Shown: positions 1 to 32,166, numbered from the stretch's first letter. The stretch is 64,000 nucleotides of DNA from Echinarachnius parma (GCA_037951105.1 JBAMJV010003827.1:29773-93772), one strand, 5' to 3'. Program-made: numbers and translations. The notes: generated by a model from the letters alone, not told the origin.

Positions 1-204
1 TCGATGGAGGATGAATAACTGAGTGGATAGATGGCTTAAAATGATAAATGGGTGGATTTAAAGATGGATAGGTGGGTTTGATAGACATAGAATAGGATAG
101 AAATGCAGCAACAAATGTATTTTAGTTGGATATATTCTAAAAAAACAACTGAAACACAATGTTTTTTTATTTTCATGTACATAATTTATCATTGTTCTTG
201 ACAG
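1..204. other. Intron with degenerate GATG-rich simple repeat
   Basis: Bases 1-90 are an imperfect GATG/GGTG-type simple sequence. The rest is AT-rich intron running into the acceptor at 203-204. No gene is seen on either strand. Confidence 0.6.
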
Positions 205-21330
<21,126 letters not shown>

Positions 21331-21339
21331 AGTAAAAAA

Positions 21340-21352
21340 AATAAAAAATAAA
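21340..21352 (+). promoter_or_regulatory. Tandem AATAAA polyadenylation signals
   Basis: AATAAA occurs at 21340-21345 and 21347-21352, about 530 bases after the protease stop. They are followed by a T-rich stretch. They are the likely 3' end of the transcript. Confidence 0.7.
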
Positions 21353-22204
21353 GTTGACCTGTTAAAGATTTTCTGCTTTTGGTATATGATGCAATCCCCA
21401 TACACCCCAGCCCCCCAGCCCACCTTTTTCATCGGGACTTATCATACTTGGGATGGATGAAAACTGAATGATACTATGGCTTCCATACTCCTTGATCCCA
21501 AAGACATGTCATGAATTGTAACATTATTGAAAACGCTTTCATAAACGGATATTATATAACATATCATATAACTACCAGGTAATATTATAACATGTAGTAT
21601 TTAATCATGTACGTTTCCATTATTACAATAAATATGTTCAGTTAATTTCTCTATAAAGAGCAAGTTCATGATTATGTTGCTTTGATTTAGACACGATATA
21701 GACAAGTACATGTAGCCTATTATCCCAGGTAGTACAGAGACAAGCTTTATCTTGTGAAATTTGAAATATGCAAGCTTTTATATATTTTTTTCAATTAGCA
21801 ATGGATATATCAGTGTTCTTCATAATGAGTTATTTAATCTGTTATGTTAACTTTTATATACAAAAATCATGCATTAAATGCTAAATTAGCAGATGATTAA
21901 CCCGATATGCCATTCATAGCTTCGCACAAATGTAGTCTTTCAGCATAATACTATAAAAGACAAATAGTCCATTTTAAAAAGCTGAAAAGTATATCCTGAT
22001 TCTGCAGGAGGGGCCCTGGAAATTTACATATCTTTTCTACATCCCGACAATTTAAATTGAATGACTCCCTGATTGCTGTTAGATTACATCTCCTTGAATT
22101 AGACTTAAGAATGTTGTTAATTATGCCATTAAGACTTTTATGAAATTGATGTTTTGATGATAGAATTTGGACCCATTTCAGAGGTCGTTTTTGGTTATGT
22201 TGTC
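21353..22204. other. Intergenic, no gene seen
   Basis: AT-rich sequence with no supported coding, RNA or repeat structure on either strand. Confidence 0.5.
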
Positions 22205-22505
22205 ATGTTACTTACTTACTGACCGTGATGCCTCCTGGCATATAGGGCAGCAACAAAAGTCTTCCACTCCTTCCGATCCTGGGCCAGTCTCTGGATGGTT
22301 CCCCATGTGTGGTTAAGGTCTTTTACCTCCCCTTCCACAGTTTTTCGCACAGTGTTTTTAGGACATCCTCTTTTTCATTTTTTCCTTCTGGTGTCCAATG
22401 GAGGGATGTTCGTGTGATGTCATCTATGTTCTTTCTCATCACATGTCCGATCCATCTCCACCTTCTTCTCAGATGATGTTCTCCATCCTGTCTTGATGGC
22501 ATTGG
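22205..22505 (-). mobile_element. LINE 3' fragment (end of reverse transcriptase ORF)
   Basis: The minus strand reads RRRWRWIGHVMRKN..., HWTPEG and AQDRKEWKTFVAALYARRHH, then a stop and a (GTAA)n tail. This is the conserved C-terminal end of a common invertebrate non-LTR retrotransposon family with a short simple-repeat tail. The frame shifts between the two halves. The 5' part is missing. It could be the same family as 33388-34365. Confidence 0.8.
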
Positions 22506-23150
22506 GCATACGTTGCATCATGTACAACCTAAATTTTTACTAGTGATAAGGTGAATTATTTTGATGATGAAGTTGTCAAGGAAAAGTTTATGTAAACCTG
22601 ATGTGATTATCAAACTTAAAATCAATTGTAGAATACTTTTTGCTAATCATGATTAACAGTGTAATTTTGTTAAGATGACTATTATAGAAGTCATAAATAA
22701 TGTTTAATGATTAAAAGTGTATATGTATTTTTAAAACCATATATTATGTGCTACTCGATGTGTTTGGATCTACATGTATAATGTAAAATGTTGTTTTGAA
22801 TAATGGCAGAAAGCAAATGACTCTTTTTTATGTATATTGTCAATAGCTATTTTTTTATATCATGACAAAATTATTACATTAGTAGATTATTGTGCAGGTT
22901 ACCTATCCAATATTGCCGTATTGTCCAATATCTGTGTAGAGTACATGTATGTCTACTTTTGCATCTACAATAAATGGTTAATTACTGTATTATGCCATTA
23001 TGTCTTCAAAAAGAGTTTCTATTAGATGTCACTTACAATGTATGGTATTATACATTCCTCAACCATCATAGGCGTATCTACATGTACATGTATATATCTA
23101 CAAATGTATATACCAAACAAAAGTTTTGCCTATTTTATTAAGACTGCATG
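22506..23150. other. Intergenic, no gene seen
   Basis: AT-rich; the 62-codon frame near 22840 is hydrophobic by base composition and has no supporting features. Confidence 0.5.
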
Positions 23151-23355
23151 TAAAGCCCAATGCACACAGAGCCGACTCAGTTGAGCTTGTCGGGCCTGAT
23201 CAGTCCGCCCTGATTTATTCATGTTGAATATGCTCCGACAGCTTCATACTGGCTCCCGATTGGCAAAATCTGAGTCGTAAGGCAACACACACTGACCCGA
23301 TCTGATTGAAAACCAGTCGGATCAGGTCGAGTCTGCTCTGCGTGGGTTTTGCTTT
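23151..23355. mobile_element. MITE, TAAAGC..GCTTTA ends
   Basis: The left end TAAAGCCCAATGCACACAGA and the inverse of CTGCGTGGGTTTTGCTTTA pair imperfectly. About 205 bp and GC-richer than the flanks. Confidence 0.7.
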
Positions 23356-23725
23356 ACACTGAGAGGTAGAGATGTTTTAATATGGACATTAAATAGGTTG
23401 ATAAATATAGGTGCTAGAGAAACATGGTATACAGAACTAAACATGTTGCCCAGAATCAATTAGGAAATATAGTTAGATATAAAGTTAGCTCAATTGTAGT
23501 GGGCATAAACCAGAGGTCCTGAATAAAACTATTAAACGGTTTGGGGACATGGTCAAATGACTATAATGGAGGTCCAGGGGGCGGAGCCCCCTGAAGCTCT
23601 TGGCTTTTGCTATACAGAACTAGAGATGGTGTCCAGATTCAAATAGGAAACATAGTTAGCTATCAAATAGTTGGTTAGCTAAATTATATTGGGCATAGCA
23701 AGAGTTCCTGAAAAAAACTACTATA

Positions 23726-24591
23726 CAGAGTGTTTCCCAAAAAGCGGAACCCAACTTCCACCAGCAATGTCTCATCTAATAAACATAATTATGTTTATGG
23801 CAATATGGCATGTAAAAGGTTAATTCATATTATTTTGTTTGATACCAAGTTATGTTGTAATAGCATCATGCATGAATAAATATAAATGAAGCGTTATGTA
23901 AAAAGCAGTTTGCGCACAAGAGTAGGAAGTTATTGTATATGCAATGCAAAGAATGAAACAGAAGACAAAGTCAAGTGATATTTCATGATGTTTATTTATT
24001 CATAGCTTGACATTTATTCAACCTCGAAAAGAGTTGAGTATATATATATAAATATATTTGTATTCAAAAGGTTCTTCACCGGCAATCACCGGGCGATATT
24101 TAGACTTTAGAAAAATTTCAAAAAATGCTCGAAGACTACTTTGAAAAAAATCAGAATACGTTATTTAAAGTTCGTTTTAGTCGTTTTAGTCGTTGATGAT
24201 ATCTCTATTGAATCATTATTTTAACCAACATTAAATGCCCAATTTTGTATGAAAAAAGGCTCAAACCAAATATTTTTTTTAAATAGCGCCTTCTTGAGTT
24301 GTAATGGCTCTTTTTGAATGATAGCAGGGGTTTTACTTAGTCGTTTGTAATTGTGTATACTTTTCGAGCATGGTGAAGTTATAACTATTACTTTGTACCG
24401 TAATGGTGCAGGTTTTGGTTACTAAAGTTAAGTTTGACCAATACTCAACTATCCCTTTAACAATGCTTAATAACGATTGGAACAAGAGGATTACAAGACT
24501 TTGCGATGACATATTGTGATAAACATTATTATGTTTATCAGATGAGATATTGCTGGTGGAAGTTGGGTTCCGCTTTTTTGGAAACACTCTG
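23726..24591. mobile_element. Tc1/mariner-like non-autonomous element, about 70-bp inverted repeats
   Basis: TA flanks (23724-23725 and 24592-24593). The ends CAGAGTGTTTCC.. and its inverse continue through GCGGAACCCAACTTCCACCA for about 70 bp. The interior (24240-24440) is related to the TTAA element at 54027-54552, so another element has probably inserted or been captured. Confidence 0.85.
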
Positions 24592-24713
24592 TATGTGTAC
24601 AGGGGACCGGGTCAAATGACGATAATGGGGGCCAGGGGGCGGAGCCCATGGAAGCTCTCAGCTTTTGCGTTACAGAACTAAATATGTTGTCCAGAATCAA
24701 ATAGGAAATATAG

Positions 24714-25628
24714 TAAGCAAATAATTACCGTTGGTGAAGGCAATGGCACAAACTATCACTTCCGAGGCAATCTGGATGTAGCTATCTTTCCGAAGCGAAG
24801 CTGAGGAAAGATAGTGTATACATTCAGATCGCCGAGGAAGTGATGGTTTGCCATCGCCTGAAACCAAAAGGTGATTATTTGCTTTATATTCTACATTGGA
24901 AACATTTCACTGGTAGCTAGGTCTACGAGAAAGACAACTTAAACTGCTTTTAATGTCTAGGCCTAGTTCTAACACTAACACTACAGTTACCGGTACTAGA
25001 CTTTGATCTACTTACCAACAATGGCTATTCCAATTGTTTAACTCCATGAAAATTCCATAGCCTAAGGCTATAAGCTAGCACTTGGGTCTTGAAAGTGAAC
25101 TCCAACTCCAAGTCAGACTCCAAGAAAATTGTAATCAATGATGATGAAACACTAAAACAGTTCAAAAGTCAACGTTCTAAAGTCTAAACGTCAGAGTCAT
25201 GGCAAGCGGTGTACGATACATATACAGTGCAAAGTATGCATTACATTTGTAATTCGCGCAACACACACATCCGCGGTTGCATTGAATTGACCGTGCAGTG
25301 TGTGGCTATTCAAATCCCGTATTAAATGCAGCCGGACCTACCGTACCCGGTACCTACAATACAACGGCAGTGTTGGAGTCATACTTCTATGGTCTGCTGA
25401 ATAGTGCGGAATTTGAATACACACTATCCACAGCAATTCAATGCAACCGCGGGGTGTAGATAGTACCTTACCAATTATCTAGTGAGTGCAACGCACTTTC
25501 ACCCAAGATATCTACATAGTGTAACGAAGTTTTCTTCTCCCATCAATGATGGGCGAAATTATGTTTCATCACGTGATTACCTTTTGACCAATCGAAGAGC
25601 AAGATTATAAGTATGTGGAATATAATAA
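24714..25628. mobile_element. Foldback-type insertion
   Basis: A 171-bp hairpin (24714-24884) pairs AGCAAATAATTACC with GGTGATTATTTGCT. Diverged inverse copies of the same end motifs recur near 25570-25628. It splits a unit of the 190-bp tandem repeat. No coding region is recognised. Confidence 0.6.
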
Positions 25629-26219
25629 GCTATATTCAATAGTTAGATGTATAGTTAGCTCAATTTAAGTGGGCACAGCGGCGAGAGATCCAAAACAAAA
25701 CTATTACATGTATAAGTGGAGAAAGGGTCAAAGTACTAAAATGGGGGTCCAGGGGTGCAGCCCCCAGAAGCTTTTGCTTTTTGCTTCACAGAACTATTAA
25801 AAGATGTTGTACAGATTCAAATAGAAACTATATATAGTTAGCTATAAAATAGTTATATAGAAAGCTAAATTTTAGTGGGAATAGCGAGAGTTCCTGAATA
25901 CAACTATTGTATTATACGTGTACGGACGTGTGCAGGTCACCCAGCGGGCATAGCCCCCGGAAGATTTGGATTTGGGCAGATTGGCACTCTCAAGATTTGG
26001 TTTAATTTGTACAGGTCCTACTAATTAGCACGAACAAGTGCGAAGTACTGCAAACAAGCGCGAAGAAGTGCGAAGCATTTTACTGTGAAAAAAATCTCCC
26101 ATTTGCATAGCATGCACTTGTTCGCAGTAAGTAGTAATTGCTGCGCTCAATTACTAATTACTGCAAACAAGCGGGAATGGGATTTACTGCGAAAAAATTT
26201 GTTCGCAAATGAAAAAAAA

Positions 26220-26241
26220 TAACCCTAACCCTAACCCTAAA
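26220..26241 (-). repeat. Interstitial telomere-type repeat (TTAGGG)n
   Basis: About 3.5 units of TAACCC on the plus strand, in the MITE 26016-26803. The vertebrate/echinoderm-type telomere motif. Confidence 0.85.
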
Positions 26242-26265
26242 TATTGATGGCTTATTTGCGCTATA

Positions 26266-26773
26266 CAGGGTGGCCCCCAAAAAACGGAACGGGGCACTTC
26301 CCAAAATAAAGTAACACAACTATGTTCATCGGATAGGGTGTCTTTTCCAATGAAAAACGATACCAAGATCAGTATTTTTGGTTGTGTAGTTTTTGTTTTA
26401 TAGCACTCTGAGTAACACCATGTCAGGTTCCCATTTTTGTAAATTTTTACCAAGTCAGTGCCTGATAAATCGCACTTCATGCTCGTCATAGCGTCGAGCA
26501 ACCATAATATGCCCATTTTCTCGGCACACGGCTGAATGCACACTAACACTAGCGCGTATTGCTCGTTGTTCGAATGCTATGACAGGCAGTAAGTGCGGTT
26601 TATCAGGCACTGGCTTGGTACAAATTGACAAAAATGGGAACAAAAACTACACGACCAAAATGACTGATCTTGGTATCGTTTTTCATTGGAAAAGACACCC
26701 TATCCGATGGACATAATCATTATGTTGCTATATTTTGGGAAGTGCCCCGTTCCGTTTTTTGGGGGCCACCCTG
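26266..26773. mobile_element. Tc1/mariner-like foldback element, 508 bp
   Basis: TA flanks on both sides. CAGGGTGGCCCCCAAAAAAC and its inverse continue for roughly 135 bp with few mismatches, and weaker pairing runs almost to the centre. It is nested in the MITE 26016-26803. Confidence 0.9.
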
Positions 26774-26929
26774 TATAGTTCGTGCTTACGCTAATTAGTA
26801 GGATCGATTTGTACTAACTCTCACATAATGAATGATAGGGGACAATGTTTTAATATTGAATCCCAAATATTGGGGGGGGGGGGGGATAATAATACAGGCC
26901 ATCTCCCACCTCAAATATTTGTCCGATGA

Positions 26930-27219
26930 CAAAAGGAAGGAACTCTGAATTTTCCCGAAATATAGACATTATCAAAAGGAAGCAACTGCTGTAGTACAGA
27001 ATACCTCACAAAACAATGACAAAAGGAAGTAACTCTGCCTGTAACTTTCAGCCAATCACCTATCAGCTTAGGATACGCGTACTGATATCTATGATCAGCC
27101 AATCAGAACTCAGAATACTTGGCCGCGCTCGGGATTAATTTTCCCGTACATCCGGGCATGTGACTTCAGTCTTCACTGAAGAAAAAGTTTGCAGAGGTTT
27201 TTGCACATCTAAAGGAAAA
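26930..27219 (+). promoter_or_regulatory. Promoter-like block with a candidate untranslated first exon
   Basis: Three copies of CAAAAGGAAGNAACT (26930, 26973, 27020; ETS-like GGAAG core) are followed by two CCAAT boxes (27052-27056 and 27099-27103) in CCAATCA context. About 27150-27219 then looks like an untranslated exon ending AAA|GTAAGTATG, a strong donor. The next exon is unknown. One possible acceptor is at 30094, before a BED-finger-like relic. It may therefore drive either a host gene or a hAT element. Confidence 0.5.
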
Positions 27220-28678
27220 GTAAGTATGTTTTGACTGAATTAATCTTCTAGTTTTATCCATTTAACTTGTTAAATTTTTGTTTACAGCACGTTCTCCCGA
27301 GTCTGCTTGCCTTTGGCTTTGCCTTCGCCTCTTGGCTTTGCCTTTGGAGTTTGGTGTTGTATGGTCCCACATATCTACTTTTGTGTAGAGAATTTTTGAG
27401 AAAAATGTTCACTGAACTGTGATAGCTGTCTTTGTCACTCTTGAGGCACATAAACGGTCATACGATGTCGATGGTATGTAGTTCAGAAGAACGTTTTTAG
27501 AGACATTTAACATTTATCATTCAGACATTTTTGTTTAGACATGATACAAAAACATTCTGATGCAAAGGCTATTCTGCATTTTCATCCGACTTGTTTTTAT
27601 TTTCTTCTTGCTCTTACTTGTCTTAGTCTTACTTCTCTAGACTCTAGTAAAAATAGTAGGAGTTTGGTGGTATTTGGATTTTTTGAAGGAACCTCAACAA
27701 ATTTAATATCATTGGAAAGCTTGTAAGTTGTAAAGTGAGAAAAATAATGGTGCTTAAAGTTAAATCAACTTATTATAGGCATAACCAAATGAAAATTAAA
27801 ATTGCACGAAAAATAATGCAAATGGTATTCAATGGGTTGGGACTTACCTAATGTAAATCATTATGCCCTTTGAAATAAAAAAAACAACTGATATTTGCCC
27901 AAAATATGGTATTTAATCCATTTGTTGTGTCACCATTTTCGCCATTCGTTTTATGGCGCGCTGTGCTGTGAGCTTACATTTCGCGTGCGCGCGCCCACCG
28001 CCAGAGCCCACTGCGCTGTCGCTACCCGATCGCGTGGCATAGCGCATGCAGCACACGCGGCGGCGTATCGCAGCGGCGAACGAGGGCTAAATTCACCAAA
28101 TCGTGGCCCCACCACACTCGGTTTGTGCGATAAAACGAATGTGTGAGACTGCTCGAGGCAGAAAAAACTTCCGAGATTATATCGTAAAAACACCTGAATC
28201 TTCCAAAAATACAATTTTCCAAACTGCGGAATACTTCTGATTGCTCTAAAATTCGATATTTCAGCAAAGTTCACTGCGAAAATGCGGCAAAAAAGGACTT
28301 ACCGATGTCGAAATTGATCGAGTTTCTTGATTCAAAACACGAACCGGATCTATGATTTTTACTAGTACCTGTTGTGTATACTTCACATGCATACTACGAC
28401 GTTCAGTCAGCTGTTAGACCGCATTACATTAGGAAAAATAGTATATCCCTCCACCCTTGCAATAGCGAAGTTGCATTGCCCACAGTCAAATATCACGCAA
28501 ACTACGTGTACAAAAATATGGTCTACGCGCGCGCGCCATGTAACGCCGAATGCCGATGCCTACTTATTAGCTTCAATATTATTAGTGGAGATATTCCAAT
28601 TTTAGAGGTAGAACTAGAACTAGAAGGTACGAAGTTTGGTTCTGCCAGTTTCAGACGATGGACGGTAACTATGCTCTG
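27220..28678. other. Intergenic or intronic with CpG-rich patch; no gene recognised
   Basis: 27945-28110 is unusually CpG-rich (runs of GCGCGC, CGGCGGCG) against an AT-rich background. A minus-strand donor-like GTAAGTCC (complement at 28287-28294) follows a GC-balanced stretch. Reading frames across it are open on both strands because of composition, and none shows a known domain. Confidence 0.4.
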
Positions 28679-29302
28679 CGCGTGCCCTAACTCAAGTGAA
28701 CGCTAGCGTTCAAGGTCGTGCTGATAGTGCCCCCGAATTTATGATCTAATGTGCACAATAAGTGTGCTTAAAATTATACATATGATACGGTACTTACCAC
28801 CGATTAGATGATACATATGTGATGCAACTATGGGGTGGATCAGAATGATGATTTTTCGCTCCATTCCGCATCAAAATGAGTGATTTATGCACCTCCTCGA
28901 CTTCTATCTGTGTTGTATCGCGACTTCTGAACGATCGATGATCGCGCGAACGGTCTCCAATCCATTCAAGTACCGCGCCCGCCGAATAGACGGCAGATCT
29001 GACTCGCGCGTTTAGTGGTCGTACGGTAATCGATCGTTCAGAAGTCGCGATACAACACAGATAGAAGTCGATGATGTGCATAAATCACTCATTTTGATGC
29101 GGAATGGAGTGAAAAATCATCATTCTGATCTACCCCATAGTTGCATCACATATGTATCATCTAATCGGTGGTAAGTACCGTATCATATGTATAATTTTAA
29201 GCACACTTATTGTGCACATTAGATCATAAATTCGGGGGCACTATCAGCCCGACCTTGAACGCTAGCACTCCGCGCTAGCGTTCACTTGAGTTACGCGTGC
29301 CC
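28679..29302. repeat. Long inverted repeat, about 260-275-bp arms with an 89-base loop
   Basis: Arms 28679-28939 and 29029-29302 are near-identical inverses; they share 'ccgaatttatgatctaatgt' and 'gcgacttctgaacgatcgat'. The right arm carries a small extra piece near 29266. Each arm has a GTAAGT donor-like motif reading out from the hairpin centre (minus at 28792-28797, plus at 29171-29176). No target duplication found. Confidence 0.9.
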
Positions 29303-30094
29303 CAGCGCTATTAATAGAAAACGCATGCCTCAACATGGCCAAAAATATCAAAATCAGTACATGGGCAATTTGTTTACATTGTATGATCGCAGCTTAGCGC
29401 TATTACTACTCCCATAGTAATGTATTTCAATGTGTAGAGAAATCAACACACTTTCATAAAATACTATTTTTCCATACCTTTTTCAGATTCCTTCCTCCAG
29501 TTTTAAACGATTTTTTGTCGAATTTTTGTGCCGAAAATCGATGCAAAAATGTCAGCAAAACAATCCTTCAAAAAATCAATTTGCAAGGTGAAAATTCCAA
29601 AAAATTCCAAAAAATTTGGTGTCATTCGAAAGATCAGATTCTGCTCTACACGAAAATGGCCTCAAATTCAACGTAGAGGGAGTTTACGAATCCCTACTCT
29701 GGCATGGAAGTTGGGAGAATTTATGCACTGTGTAGCAAAATGGAGTCTTCAAGTGCAGTCGCTACCGCAAAGTCTCCTAACTCACTGCGCAATCAGATTG
29801 TTTTTTGGGGTGTTAAAACATCGATTTAGGAACAACTAATGCCATATCCAGATCAAGGAAGGATTAAGCTGCAAGAGGATACCAATTTCATGGTAAAATA
29901 TTGAAAAATATGAATCCTACCCTAGGTTTTTTGTAGCAAAGTTTTGTGTGTTAGCAGATACAAATGCGTAATTGCGGTATTCGGTCGTTCTCCCTACTCT
30001 TAGAGTTAGACTTACTCTTAGTCTTACTCTTGCTTAGTCTTACTCTTGCTTAGTCTTACTCTTATTAGTCTTAATATTAATAATTGTTCTTGTT
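29303..30094. other. No gene recognised
   Basis: AT-rich. 'ccaaaaaattcc' repeats lie near 29600, and 'cttagtcttactcttg' repeats at 29990-30070 form a polypyrimidine tract before the AG at 30093-30094. Confidence 0.4.
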
Positions 30095-30310
30095 CTTCTT
30101 CTTCAGGTAAAAAGTACAGCCCACCATCTGCCATCTGGCGTATTTTCGTACTTGTGGCTGAGAGAAATAATGATCAATTTTGCCTTGAAATAGCCCTCGT
30201 CCTTGATGGGTGTGAAAGATAATTGGACATTGCGTACTTTTAACGGCGGCAGGCCACTGCATTAGCACTACAGCCAAGTGGGCTGCAGAGTTCTCCATCA
30301 CTAAATAAAT
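30095..30310 (+). pseudogene. Possible decayed BED-finger exon of a hAT transposase
   Basis: A strong polypyrimidine acceptor ends at 30094. The next frame reads KKYSPPSAIWRIFVLVAERN and later frames give TLRTFNGG..LH.H and KWAAEFS. Together these recall the W..F / FNT..L..H..K.AEFS layout of hAT BED fingers. At least two frameshifts or stops occur. An open minus-strand frame (30077-30382) overlaps; I regard it as a shadow but cannot exclude it. Confidence 0.3.
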
Positions 30311-30602
30311 GTAAGTTCTTCCGATACGTACATCCCCCAGGGCCAAAAAGAGTAAATTGTCGTACTTGAAACAAAGTATCACAAAAGTGACATTATTTTA
30401 CCAGTGGAAGTAAAAAAAAAAAAAAGACAGCTATGATATGCATGAATTGGTTAAAAATTATGGAGACATTGGGGTATGATAATGTAATAAGGAATAAATT
30501 TTGCATTAATCATGAATGCATGTGCTAATAAAAAAATCTGTAAATATCAAAGTCTTACCAAATCTATATAATATCCATCCCGATATCCTCAAATGAAATC
30601 AG

Positions 30603-30759
30603 GAGCTACTGACCCCTTTGAGTTGCGTCTGGTGAACAGGACGGCAGCCAATGAAGGGCGGGTGGAAGTGAAGTTCCGAGGCGGCTGGTGACTGGTGTGT
30701 GATGATGAATGGGATGTCAATGATGGACACGTGGTATGCAGGCTACTAAGATATACCAG
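30603..30759 (+). pseudogene. SRCR-A first-half exon, copy B, with in-frame stop
   Basis: 157 bases with both splice sites kept (AAATCAG and GTAAGCTA). An in-frame TGA at 30689-30691 stands where the intact exon has GGG after the Trp codon. It also reads CRLLRYT for CRQLGYT. Confidence 0.9.
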
Positions 30760-30840
30760 GTAAGCTAGAAAGACATTTGTTTGTTTTTCTGTGCGTTTGT
30801 TTGCTTGTTTGGCTATTTGTTTGTTTGGTCTGTCAGTTGG

Positions 30841-30926
30841 GGGGGAGGGGGGGGGGGGGGGGGGGGGAGCAGGTTTTAGGGATGTCAATGATGGACATGT
30901 GGTTTGCAGACAGCTGGGTTATACCA
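30841..30926 (+). pseudogene. 3' scrap of a second SRCR-A first-half exon behind a poly-G run
   Basis: 30879-30926 repeats GATGTCAATGATGGACATGT to TATACCAG and a GT donor. Its 5' part is replaced by a run of about 27 G (30841-30868). It corresponds to the intact exon at 2970. Confidence 0.85.
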
Positions 30927-31117
30927 GGTGAGAACAGTAAGTGAAATAGTTAGGGACTGCCTTGTGTTTGTCGTTTGTTCAATGACAACATGAGCAACTA
31001 ATACAGCCCTTTGATGTTTTGGTCAGTCTGTTTCTTGCTTATGAATAGGAAGTTAGAAGACTTATTTGTTTTAACATTGACTCATTCTCTTAGCTTAAAT
31101 CTGTATTATGTTTATAG

Positions 31118-31200
31118 AGGAGCGTCTCACGTATTTCCAGTTGGAGAATCTTGATGGAGGACATGTGTATTGGGCGAGAAAGCTCTCTGAAAAACTGAAA
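31118..31200 (+). pseudogene. Decayed SRCR-A second-half exon, copy B, first
   Basis: Starts AGGAGCGTCTCACGTATTTC after TTTATAG, then keeps GTGTATTGGGCGAGAAAG with internal losses and stops. The same decayed form is near 50070 in copy C. Confidence 0.8.
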
Positions 31201-31238
31201 GTGCAATTATAATAATTTGTCTTGAATCTAATAATTTT

Positions 31239-31357
31239 CTTTTAGGTAGTGCTGTAACCGATCATCGGATCGGCATGCCGATCACGATCCGATCATACAT
31301 GATCGGACCGTTTTTGCCGATTTCCGATCATGCAGAAAAAATCGGAAGATCGGATCG

Positions 31358-31401
<44 letters not shown>

Positions 31402-31939
31402 GTTTTTTTTTCTTTGGAAAATGATCCCAAAAAACATATTTTGGGAATATAAATGAATACCAAAGCAACATATATCCATATTAATAAGCCCAAGGTAATC
31501 TTGTATGGGTATGCTTTCATTTAAAACTGATTACCTCTCCTTTTACAAAATTATTCGCGCCGATTTTGAGCTTAGTCCCATGTGTTTCTGAAAGGTTACG
31601 CCAAATTAATCACATGGGACTAAGCTCAAAATCGGCGTGAGTAATTTTGTAAAAGAAGTGGTAATCAGTTTGAAATGAAAGCATACCCGTACAAGATTAC
31701 CTTGGGCTTATTAATATGGATATATGTTGCTTTGGTATTCATTTATATTCCCAAATTTTGTTTTTTGGGGATCATTTTCCAAAGAAAAAAAAAACAATTT
31801 TTTTAAATTTTTTTTTTAAAATTTTTTTATAGCCGATCATCCGATCCCGATCAGCGATCCGATTTCGAAGATCGATAAAATTTTGCCGATCCGATCAAAC
31901 GATCCGATCATCAAGGTCAGTTACAGCACTACTTTTAGG
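31239..31939. mobile_element. hAT-type element with 8-bp target-site duplication
   Basis: Element 31247-31931 starts TAGTGCTGTAAC and ends GTTACAGCACTA. The perfect direct repeats CTTTTAGG lie at 31239-31246 and 31932-31939. The ends are full of CGATCCGATC motifs, and a poly-A run at about 31360-31398 lies inside. Copy C (about 50145) has an uninterrupted matching intron. Confidence 0.93.
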
Positions 31940-31984
31940 CTCATTTTCTTTCTAGTTACTGTTTGTGTGTGTTTTGTTTTATAG

Positions 31985-32166
31985 AGGAGCTTCTCGCCTA
32001 TACACGGTGGGAGAGTTTGGACATGGCTCGTTGGTAGATATCTTGATGGATGATGTGCAATGTACTTGGCGAGAAACCTCTCTAGAAGACTGCAGTTTCC
32101 CAGGATGGAGCATCAACAACTGTGTTGTAGGAGAGGCAGCGGGTGTGCTCTGCAAACTTAACCAAG
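31985..32166 (+). CDS. Intact SRCR-A second-half exon, copy B
   Basis: 182 bases, same length and splice sites as 3814-3995. The frame is open: GASRLYTVGEFGHG, ILMDDVQCTWRETSLEDC, NCVVGEAAGVLC. All four cysteines of the half are kept. Its first-half partner (30603) has a stop, so a working domain is not encoded here unless it is spliced differently. Confidence 0.7.

Larger units (their letters stand above)
23400..25960 (+). repeat. About 190-bp tandem repeat interrupted by two transposons
   Basis: Units carry 'cagaacta..atgttg.ccag', 'tagttagctcaattgtagtg' and 'ggtccagggggcggagcccc'. Heads lie at 23433, 23617, 24674 and about 25790. Subtracting the insertions at 23726-24591 and about 24714-25628 leaves spacings of about 184-202 bases. 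Confidence 0.75.
26016..26803. mobile_element. MITE with TCCTACTAATTAGC ends, carrying a nested element
   Basis: TCCTACTAATTAGC at 26016-26029 and its perfect inverse at 26790-26803. The interior repeats 'aacaagtgcgaag' motifs and holds the telomere-like run at 26220. It is split by the Tc1-like element at 26266-26773. Confidence 0.85.

Noticed and set aside
26184-26549. 121-codon minus-strand frame
   Set aside because: It lies across the end of a foldback element and the telomere-type run; no protein features.
28374-28706. Overlapping 77- and 110-codon plus-strand frames
   Set aside because: Open because of CpG-rich composition. They run into the hairpin arm, overlap each other in different frames and show no motif.
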